13,851 nt of DNA from Gammaproteobacteria bacterium (GTDB taxonomy: Bacteria; Pseudomonadota; Gammaproteobacteria; Woeseiales; Woeseiaceae): contig NYWX01000019.1 in assembly GCA_002685275.1 (NCBI GenBank), positions 1-13,851 on the forward strand, given 5' to 3'. The notes under the pieces are model-generated. The model worked only from the letters and a program-made list of their open reading frames with translations. It made no database searches and was not told the DNA's origin. The position numbers were made by a program, and so were the translations under genes. The stretch's first letter is position 1; each line of letters starts with the position of its first letter. This document shows positions 7,981-12,977 of this stretch, piece by piece.

Positions 7981-8325
7981 TATTTTTTTGATAGATATTG
8001 ATGTTTTTAGTATCAGAACCTACTTTAAAGTAAAAGAGTTATATATTTTGATTTTTATTTAAAGAATTAAAATATATAAATCAATAATTTAAAAAACTAA
8101 CGGTTTAAATCGAAAATACGAAACTTATATCATTGCTAAATATAATTTATTGATTAATTTTCTTACCAAGAAAGCTTTATTTGTGCGCATTCAAAGAAAA
8201 TATAGTCACTTAAAGTGCTAGTTTCCAAGCATATTGCAGTAAATACTACCATTTTGATTGCAGCATTAAAGACTTTGAGAAATAATACATAAGTTGATAT
8301 CTAAACTAATTAAGGAATATTTCAA
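7964..8325. other. AT-rich divergent spacer between lexA and the lipoprotein gene
   Basis: About 360 bases without a credible gene. It holds the outer part of the lexA promoter on the left and the lipoprotein promoter and ribosome site on the right. The middle is very AT-rich and shows a perfect 12-base palindrome TACTTTAAAGTA (8021-8032) and an imperfect one, CACTTAAAGTG (8208-8218 approx.), in a similar ACTT/AAGT style. I see no tRNA-like or convincing small-RNA structure. In-frame stretches here are short and lack ribosome sites. Confidence 0.5.
8258..8286 (+). promoter_or_regulatory. Candidate promoter of the lipoprotein gene
   Basis: TTGCAG (8258-8263) and AATAAT (8281-8286) are separated by 17 bases, 39 bases upstream of the start codon. 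The -10 matches consensus at five of six positions, the -35 at three. An AAGGA ribosome site (8312-8316) follows, nine bases before the ATG at 8326. Genes of this type are usually strongly expressed, so a better promoter or activator could exist further upstream. Confidence 0.4.
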
Positions 8326-8604
8326 ATGAAAAAGACCGCACTTAGAGCAAGTGGGCTCGCTCTTCTCATTGCTATGGCTTCAGGTTGTGCATCAACTGGC
8401 TTAGATGAAATTAAAGCTTCTGTAGATCGTGCCGCTGCAGATGCTTCTGCTGCAGCATCTGCAGCTGAAGCAGCTCGCGCTGCTGCAGACAGAGCAAGTC
8501 AAACTGCTGCTTCTGCTCAAAGCACTGCAAATCAGGCGATATCTGAAGTAGAAGCAACCCGTGAAGGAATGGAGCGTATGTTCGAGAAGTCTATGTCTAA
8601 GTAA
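8326..8604 (+). CDS. Alanine-rich outer-membrane (murein-type) lipoprotein, Lpp/OprI-like
   Basis: This is a 92-residue precursor. A lipoprotein signal peptide (MKKTALRASGLALLIAMASG) ends at a lipobox with the acylated cysteine at C21. The mature part of 72 residues is an alanine-rich helix, full of short AA/AAA steps (DRAAADASAAASAAEAARAA), as expected for the trimeric alanine-zipper coiled coil of Lpp/OprI proteins. It ends MFEKSMSK: a C-terminal lysine like the one in Lpp/OprI that can be joined to peptidoglycan. Residue +2 is Ala, not Asp, which favours outer-membrane sorting. The mature chain is longer than I recall for E. coli Lpp (58) or OprI (about 64). The repeated Ala codons contain four CTGCAG hexamers within about 70 bases. 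It is convergent with an L,D-transpeptidase gene, a possible enzyme for its attachment. Family assignment is by architecture rather than by strict sequence identity. Confidence 0.85.
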   Translation: MKKTALRASGLALLIAMASGCASTGLDEIKASVDRAAADASAAASAAEAARAAADRASQTAASAQSTANQAISEVEATREGMERMFEKSMSK

Positions 8605-8620
8605 TTTTCATTACTTAGAC
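8595..8620 (+). repeat. Perfect hairpin spanning the lipoprotein stop codon
   Basis: GTCTAAGTAA (8595-8604) is exactly complementary to TTACTTAGAC (8611-8620) around the six-base loop TTTTCA. The left arm is the last three codons of the gene including the TAA. No T-run follows, so it is not itself an intrinsic terminator. It precedes the strong terminator by five bases and could protect the mRNA 3' end. Confidence 0.7.
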
Positions 8621-8625
8621 CACCT

Positions 8626-8657
8626 AAAAAATGCCACGCTTGACGTGGCATTTTTTT
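8626..8657. terminator. Bidirectional intrinsic terminator between lipoprotein and L,D-transpeptidase genes
   Basis: TGCCACG (8632-8638) and CGTGGCA (8644-8650) form a GC-rich stem, extended by six A-T pairs (A-run 8626-8631, T-run from 8651), around the loop CTTGA. The A-run on one side and T-run on the other make it effective in both directions, serving the convergent genes on either side. Confidence 0.93.
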
Positions 8658-8669
8658 ATTTAATTTTTT

Positions 8670-9668
8670 TTAATCATTCAATTCAGATAAACTTTTTCCA
8701 ACAATAACAGGGATACCATCTAGATGATTTGTTACATTTTCAATGATCTTCCAATCAAGTTTGCCGCTGCGATTTTTTGTTGCTGAAACAAATTGCTCAG
8801 TTATATATGTCATTGGATCTTTATGAGTTATTTCATTATTCACTAACTCATCTGCACTACTTAACGTTGACGCATAACCTTCTTCTGTCTGATGTGCTTG
8901 AGGCTTTTCAAGCGGTTGATGTGCTTCAGCAACAATATTATCGCCATCCCAACCTATCTTAATTGGTACATCTATAATTCTTACAACTGTTTTAATATTT
9001 ATTTGATCATATAAAAATTCAATATCCTCAGGAAACATTCTTATACATCCATGAGAAACACGCATACCTACTCCAGCTGGACGATTTGTACCGTGAATTA
9101 AATAGCCAGGCATATTGAGACGTAATACTCTGGTACCAAGTGGATTGTCTGGTCCTGGATGGACAACCCTAGGAAGGAAATCACCTTCAGCGGCATGCTC
9201 ATCACGAACTGATTGAGGGGGGTACCAAGCAGGATTTTTTGCCATGGCTACTACTTTTGCCAAACCGGTTGGTGTTTCCCAATTTATCTTGCCAATACTT
9301 ATTGGATAAGTATGAACTTTCGGTGATTCACCTGATAGGGTTTCTGGGTAATAATACATACGATATTCTGCGAGGTTCAACACAAGACCTTTACGCGGGC
9401 CAGGTGGCAAAATAAATTTATTTGGTAAAATAATTTTTGCACCCTCACCAGGTAACCAAGGATTTACGTCAGGGTTCGCTCGAACAATATCTAGGTAACC
9501 CAATCCATGACGTCGAGCTATATCAACTAAGGTATCTTCATGAGTGGCTTTAACTGAAGAAACGGATCCAATAACATCTTGTTCATTTGAAGGTAAATCA
9601 AAAACTGCCGCATGACAAAATTTTATAGTCATCAAAAAGAAAAAAATGAGTTTGCTTTTTATCATCAT
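8670..9668 (-). CDS. Periplasmic L,D-transpeptidase (YkuD family) with LysM domain
   Basis: L,D-transpeptidases use a catalytic cysteine to form 3-3 peptidoglycan cross-links or to attach Lpp-type lipoproteins to peptidoglycan; the sequence does not tell which. The 332-residue product has a signal peptide (1-20, ending FCHA), a LysM-like peptidoglycan-binding segment at about 38-82 (ATHEDTLVDIARRHG, NPDVNPWLPGEGAKIILP), a YkuD catalytic domain at about 94-233, and a polar C-terminal extension of about 100 residues. Active-site residues are visible in IHGTNRPAGVG (H192) and the SHGCIRM signature (H206, C208). The layout resembles the E. coli ErfK/YbiS/YcfS/YnhG group. The ATG at 9668 is 10 bases after the plsX stop, so it is probably the last gene of the plsX transcript. 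A second ATG directly follows the first. The convergent Lpp-like gene makes lipoprotein attachment an attractive inferred role. Confidence 0.93.
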   Translation of the reverse strand: MMIKSKLIFFFLMTIKFCHAAVFDLPSNEQDVIGSVSSVKATHEDTLVDIARRHGLGYLDIVRANPDVNPWLPGEGAKIILPNKFILPPGPRKGLVLNLAEYRMYYYPETLSGESPKVHTYPISIGKINWETPTGLAKVVAMAKNPAWYPPQSVRDEHAAEGDFLPRVVHPGPDNPLGTRVLRLNMPGYLIHGTNRPAGVGMRVSHGCIRMFPEDIEFLYDQINIKTVVRIIDVPIKIGWDGDNIVAEAHQPLEKPQAHQTEEGYASTLSSADELVNNEITHKDPMTYITEQFVSATKNRSGKLDWKIIENVTNHLDGIPVIVGKSLSELND

Positions 9669-9678
9669 GATTTATAAC

Positions 9679-10719
9679 TTATTGTGCTTCTTCTTGAAGC
9701 AAGCTACCTATTTGATCTGGAAGCTGCTTCTTAGCTTCAACAATAGCAGTGTCTATTGCGTGTTGAAAAGCAATTGAATCTGCACCACCATGACTTTTAA
9801 TGACAATACCATTAAGTCCAACTAAAATTGCTCCATTATAATTACGAGCATCTATTTCTTTGGCAAGACTCTTTAAAACTTTACTTGCTAAGATTGCTTG
9901 TAACTTAGAAAACCAATTGCGAGTAAAAGCACGTCGCAAGAAATGATGCACAAGGCCAACCGCACCTTCGATAGTTTTTAATGTGACATTGCCTGTGAAA
10001 CCATCTGTGACTACAACATCAGCCATACCTGAGAATAAATCATTGCCTTCAATAAAACCCACATAATTTAGCGTACTCTCCTTAAGTAAAGTTGCAGCCT
10101 CTTTTACAATATCATTTCCTTTTATATCTTCCTCACCAATATTGAGTAAAGCTATTCTTGGTTTTTCAATACCACCAATATCTGAACTTACAATAGACCC
10201 CATCATCGCGTATTGAAAAAGTTGGTTAGCATTTGCCTGAGTGTTAGCTCCTAAGTCTAACATATGAATAGATCCACCCTTAGCTGGAAGTTCAGCAATT
10301 ATTGCTGGGCGATCAATTCCAGGTGATGTCTTTAATACAAACTTAGCTGTTGCCATTAATGCTCCAGTGTTACCGGAGCTTACGCAAGCGTCAGCAACAT
10401 TGTTCTTGACAAGATTAATTGCAATTCTCATGGAAGAATCTTTCTTTTTTCTCAGAGCATCAGTAGGTGACTCAAACATGTGAACCACCTCGGACGCATG
10501 TACAATTTGAATTCGGGGGTTATCCCCGATTACTGTTGTAACAAGATCTTCTAATTCAGTTTGGTCACCAATAATCTTGAGTTCTACATTGGTATGCTTT
10601 TCCAATGTAGCAAGAGCAGCATACACCACCACTTCAGCGCCTAAATCGCCGCTCATAGCATCTAAAGATAAAGTTAGATTTTTTTCCACGGGAGTTGTAA
10701 CCGCTGGTTTGTCGGTCAA
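9679..10719 (-). CDS. plsX: Phosphate acyltransferase PlsX (acyl-ACP:phosphate acyltransferase)
   Basis: PlsX converts acyl-ACP and phosphate into acyl-phosphate, the donor for glycerol-3-phosphate acylation by PlsY at the start of phospholipid synthesis; it is a peripheral membrane protein. The product has 346 residues, the usual size. Recognisable family blocks are LSLDAMSGDLGAE near the N-terminus (commonly DAMGGDxGP, so Gly-to-Ser and Pro-to-Ala differences here), KKKDSSMRIAINLVK, ACVSSGNTGALMATAK, LDLGAN, IALLNIGEEDIKGND, DVVVTDGFTGNVTLKT and NGIVIKSHGGAD. The start is TTG at 10719, nine bases beyond the rpmF stop, with a possible GAAGAG ribosome site inside the end of rpmF. A GTG 11 codons later is an alternative; the first ATG (codon 22) would remove part of the fold. 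The order rpmF-plsX is conserved, but fabH, which often follows, is replaced by the L,D-transpeptidase gene. Confidence 0.96.
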   Translation of the reverse strand: MTDKPAVTTPVEKNLTLSLDAMSGDLGAEVVVYAALATLEKHTNVELKIIGDQTELEDLVTTVIGDNPRIQIVHASEVVHMFESPTDALRKKKDSSMRIAINLVKNNVADACVSSGNTGALMATAKFVLKTSPGIDRPAIIAELPAKGGSIHMLDLGANTQANANQLFQYAMMGSIVSSDIGGIEKPRIALLNIGEEDIKGNDIVKEAATLLKESTLNYVGFIEGNDLFSGMADVVVTDGFTGNVTLKTIEGAVGLVHHFLRRAFTRNWFSKLQAILASKVLKSLAKEIDARNYNGAILVGLNGIVIKSHGGADSIAFQHAIDTAIVEAKKQLPDQIGSLLQEEAQ

Positions 10720-10728
10720 GCCGATAAA

Positions 10729-10923
10729 CTACTCTTCGTCTTCTTTGATCTCAGGCTGTTTGATAACCTGAACACCGCGGTAAAATCCATCGGCTGTCAC
10801 ATGATGACGCAAATGCGTCTCGCCAGATGTTGGGTCGATTGACAATGCCTCAATTTTCAATTTGTCATGTGAGCGTCGCGCACCACGTGTTGATGGTGTT
10901 CTGCGGCTTTTTTGAACTGCCAT
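10729..10923 (-). CDS. rpmF: 50S ribosomal protein L32
   Basis: bL32 is a small basic protein of the large ribosomal subunit. The ATG at 10923 gives 64 residues starting [20 protein letters not shown], the standard bL32 beginning. A GGAGA ribosome site (10929-10933) five bases upstream fixes this start over a Met codon four residues earlier. Conserved [18 protein letters not shown] follows. There are no cysteines, so this is the zinc-free form, as in E. coli. The C-terminus [12 protein letters not shown] carries an acidic tail longer than the short basic end of E. coli L32. It lies 37 bases downstream of yceD and 9 bases upstream of plsX, the conserved yceD-rpmF-plsX arrangement. Confidence 0.97.
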   Translation of the reverse strand: MAVQKSRRTPSTRGARRSHDKLKIEALSIDPTSGETHLRHHVTADGFYRGVQVIKQPEIKEDEE

Positions 10924-10939
10924 ATCTTTCTCCAATTCA

Positions 10940-10959
10940 TCCCAATAGCTTAATTGGGA
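10940..10959 (-). repeat. Small hairpin in the yceD-rpmF gap
   Basis: TCCCAAT (10940-10946) and ATTGGGA (10953-10959) can form a 7-base-pair stem with a six-base loop in the mRNA, between the yceD stop and the rpmF ribosome site. There is no T-run, so it is not a terminator. It could separate expression of the two genes or serve as a processing site; no known element was recognised. Confidence 0.45.
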
Positions 10960-10960
10960 A

Positions 10961-11521
10961 TTATTTATTCTTTAACATTTCTGCCCTCAATGTAGCAAAA
11001 GGCTTGGTAAATTCTTTATTTACTTTGTTATTCTTATATGAAGTAAATGCTTTGCAATCAGATCTATTATTGTGCATCGTTGATAATGGTAGCGCCATTA
11101 TCAGCAATTCTTCAATTATCTCATTTAGTCTAAATTTTAATTCTGGTAGCTCCCAGACCTCAAATTCATCATAACCATCAATGGTTTCCCCTAATTCTAA
11201 CAAAGCAAGCTTTGGTTCAATCTGAATCTTTATTTTCATTATCTCCAAACATCGCTGACAAACCGCATCTATATTAGCAGTTATGTTGCCAGTCATAATT
11301 GGAAAGCAATTTTCTGTGCCTGCTAGGTCAAATTTTAGTACACCAGTAATTTCACTTTCGCTCCACATAGCTGGCAATTCATCAGAATCAAGCGCAGCTA
11401 AATCTGCTTCAACAATATTAGCCAGTTCTTTAAATTTATTAATTTTACTATTAATTTCAAATACTTGGCCAGATACCGCTAATTCTTTAACTAAAAATTG
11501 ATTTTGCAGCTGATCTTGCAT
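10961..11521 (-). CDS. yceD: YceD family protein (DUF177, 23S rRNA accumulation protein)
   Basis: YceD is a cytoplasmic protein needed for normal 23S rRNA accumulation and is usually encoded beside rpmF. The product has 186 residues, typical length. Family marks are CQRC (C88, C91) following TANIDAV, an acidic central region ([12 protein letters not shown]), EEIIEEL-type helix ([16 protein letters not shown]), and the late H150 and C156 in MHNNRSDC, which together with CQRC resemble a metal-binding set. The C-terminus [14 protein letters not shown] matches the family's NPFAVLxxLK ending. The ATG at 11521 has no ribosome site; a good promoter ends only nine bases upstream, suggesting a leaderless or nearly leaderless mRNA. 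No other suitable start lies in the conserved N-terminal region. It is likely the first gene of yceD-rpmF-plsX-transpeptidase, possibly with read-through from rluC 97 bases upstream. Confidence 0.92.
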   Translation of the reverse strand: MQDQLQNQFLVKELAVSGQVFEINSKINKFKELANIVEADLAALDSDELPAMWSESEITGVLKFDLAGTENCFPIMTGNITANIDAVCQRCLEIMKIKIQIEPKLALLELGETIDGYDEFEVWELPELKFRLNEIIEELLIMALPLSTMHNNRSDCKAFTSYKNNKVNKEFTKPFATLRAEMLKNK

Positions 11522-11530
11522 AGCGCGCGA

Positions 11531-11559
11531 ATGATAAGGATCAAAGTAGCTAGTGTCAA
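11531..11559 (-). promoter_or_regulatory. Strong sigma-70 promoter of the yceD-rpmF-plsX operon
   Basis: On the minus strand a perfect TTGACA (rev. comp. of 11554-11559) is followed after 17 bases by TATCAT (rev. comp. of 11531-11536, five of six). The next bases, TCGCGCGCT, form a GC-rich discriminator, a feature of promoters under growth-rate or ppGpp control. Transcription should start around 11522-11525, leaving at most a few bases before the yceD ATG at 11521. Confidence 0.75.
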
Positions 11560-11618
11560 AATGTTAATGTAATGATGGCATTATTGAGCTAAACAAATTG
11601 TAGGTTTAAATAAATATG

Positions 11619-12638
11619 TTAATACTTTCTATTTTTTTTCTGATTCTTTTTAGCCTTTAACTTAATAGATTGTAAAAATCTTTCTAAATCCTCTGATAGA
11701 GGAGCAGTAAAATGAAGATCTCCTCCCCTGTCATCTAAGAAAGATATAGATTGTGCATGTAAAAAGATCCTATCGAGGCCAAGCTTCTTTTTAACATTAA
11801 TATTTTCATTGAAATCTCCATATCTTTGATCACCCAAAATTGGAAACTTAATGTGCTCAAGATGAACTCGTATTTGGTGGGTTCGACCAGTGATTGGTGC
11901 GCACCTCAAAAGACTATAGTTATTGTATTCTCTTGATAGGCTAATTTTTGTTTGTGCTTTTTTACCAAGTTTACTATTAACAATTACATGTCTTTCACCA
12001 TCTTTTCGATTGCTCACATGCAAAGGTAGATCAATTAATTGTTCTCCTAACTGCCAACTTCCAACCACTAATGCAATATAGTTTTTCTCAACCCTTCCCT
12101 GCCTAAAGTTCTCATGTAGCTTTCGAAGAACGCTATGTCGTTTTGCAATAACCAAGCACCCTGATGTTTCTCTGTCTAATCGGTGTACTAATCCTAATTC
12201 TTTCAAATCTGAGCGCGAATGTCGTAATAATTCTATAACCCCGAAGTTTATTCCACTTCCCCCATGTACAGCAATTCCACTTGGTTTATTTAATACAATT
12301 AGCTTTTTGTCCTCATAAACAATGCTATCTAATATCTTATTGAGCTTATTGTTTGGCGGCTGTTTATTTTTAATACAAATAGATACTGGTGGTATTCGAA
12401 CCTGATCGCCAGCAACTAATTTGTATTCTGCTTTTATTCGACCACCATTAATGCGGACTTCACCTTTTCGCAACATACGATAGATTCGACTTTTAGGAAC
12501 TGTCGCCAACTCTCCAAGCAAGAAATTATCAATTCTACGTCCTGCATGCTCGGTGTCTATAATGACTCTATAAGCCTTATTCAAAGAAAAGTTAGTATTT
12601 TTTTTGTTGTTAATATCTATCTTAAATTTTTCTTGCAT
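11619..12638 (-). CDS. rluC: 23S rRNA pseudouridine synthase RluC (955/2504/2580)
   Basis: RluC converts three uridines of 23S rRNA to pseudouridine. The product has 339 residues. An N-terminal S4 RNA-binding domain (about 34-85: GRRIDNFLLGEL, KSRIYRMLRKGEVRINGGRI, YKLVAGDQVRIPPV) precedes the RluA-family catalytic domain with KPSGIAVHGGSGINFGVIE and HRLDRETSG (152-160; catalytic Asp155). Later motifs are ITGRTHQIRVHL and LGDQRYGD. Strong similarity to the E. coli RluC pattern, including VPKSxIYRxLRKGEVR, and the divergent rne gene support RluC over RluA or RluD. The first 20 residues and the last dozen (KAKKNQKKNRKY) are Asn/Lys-rich additions. No clear ribosome site precedes the ATG at 12638. 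A TATAAT (rev. comp. of 12672-12677) 33 bases upstream could be its -10, without a good -35. Confidence 0.95.
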   Translation of the reverse strand: MQEKFKIDINNKKNTNFSLNKAYRVIIDTEHAGRRIDNFLLGELATVPKSRIYRMLRKGEVRINGGRIKAEYKLVAGDQVRIPPVSICIKNKQPPNNKLNKILDSIVYEDKKLIVLNKPSGIAVHGGSGINFGVIELLRHSRSDLKELGLVHRLDRETSGCLVIAKRHSVLRKLHENFRQGRVEKNYIALVVGSWQLGEQLIDLPLHVSNRKDGERHVIVNSKLGKKAQTKISLSREYNNYSLLRCAPITGRTHQIRVHLEHIKFPILGDQRYGDFNENINVKKKLGLDRIFLHAQSISFLDDRGGDLHFTAPLSEDLERFLQSIKLKAKKNQKKNRKY

Positions 12639-12726
12639 GATCAGCGGCTTGCAGATGATTGAATGTATGATATTATATGTGTAGAAATTGTTTTTTATAC
12701 AGTTTTTTTATTAACCAAATTTTTAT

Positions 12727-12747
12727 AGCTTTGCAATCTGCAAAGCT
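12727..12747. repeat. 21-base perfect inverted repeat between divergent promoters
   Basis: AGCTTTGCA (12727-12735), a three-base centre ATC, then TGCAAAGCT (12739-12747): nine of nine pairs match. No T-run follows on either strand, so it is not an intrinsic terminator. It lies upstream of both the candidate rne promoter and the candidate rluC -10, the position of a shared operator. Alternatively it is an RNA stem if a promoter lies further out. Confidence 0.6.
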
Positions 12748-12751
12748 TGAT

Positions 12752-12780
12752 TTCAGAAGGCAGCATAAATAGATTCTAAT
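12752..12780 (+). promoter_or_regulatory. Candidate rne promoter
   Basis: TTCAGA (12752-12757, four of six) and TCTAAT (12775-12780, five of six) are separated by 17 bases and followed by a GC-rich start region TGCGCCGC. Transcription would begin near 12787, giving a leader of about 190 bases to the rne ATG at 12978. A second possible -35 (TTGACA at 12833) lacks a good -10. Confidence 0.4.
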
Positions 12781-12880
12781 TGCGCCGCAGCGGTGAATCC
12801 GCAGGAAAACCATGCTGAATTTAATTTTTAAATTGACAATAATTCGTCAAAACCATAACAAAATTTTATATTTAATTGAT

Positions 12881-12896
12881 GGTGCAATACAGCACC
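12881..12896 (+). repeat. Hairpin in the rne leader
   Basis: GGTGC (12881-12885) pairs with GCACC (12892-12896) around a six-base loop AATACA, about 80 bases upstream of the rne start codon. With the GC-rich GCGG-TGAAT-CCGC stem at 12790-12802 it is the main local structure visible in the presumed leader. No match to a named element could be confirmed by eye. Confidence 0.4.
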
Positions 12897-12977
12897 TCAC
12901 TTATTTGCGTGTCATTCACTCTGCAAGCATTGCGCTAAAATATTTATTGCTGTCCTCTCTTACACAAGTTGGACATT

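Larger units (their letters stand above)
12639..12977. other. Divergent rluC-rne regulatory spacer
   Basis: About 340 bases without a credible gene. From the rluC side it holds a possible rluC -10 (12672-12677), oligo-T stretches, a perfect 21-base palindrome (12727-12747), a candidate rne promoter (12752-12780), a GC-rich block at 12781-12803 that stands out from AT-rich surroundings, a perfect TTGACA (12833-12838) with only a poor -10 17 bases on, and a GGTGC/GCACC hairpin (12881-12896). Long leaders are known for rne, where RNase E controls its own mRNA through a 5' structure in E. coli, so some of this is probably the autoregulatory leader. Confidence 0.55.

Noticed and set aside
7723..8001. 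Plus-strand open frame of 92 codons antisense to lexA
   Set aside because: It is a shadow of the well-conserved lexA frame and crosses the SOS boxes and lexA promoter.
10940..10959. Hairpin before rpmF considered as a terminator
   Set aside because: There is no T-run on either strand and the conserved yceD-rpmF-plsX order argues for continuous transcription.
12683..12699. Possible SOS-like sequence ending ATACAG in the rluC-rne spacer
   Set aside because: The left half-site reads ATTG instead of CTGT; only one half-site matches, in an oligo-T context.
12781..12810. Possible riboswitch fragment (GGTGAATCC reminiscent of cobalamin elements)
   Set aside because: Only a few bases match, no B12 box or surrounding conserved helices are present, and the downstream gene rne is not a cobalamin gene.
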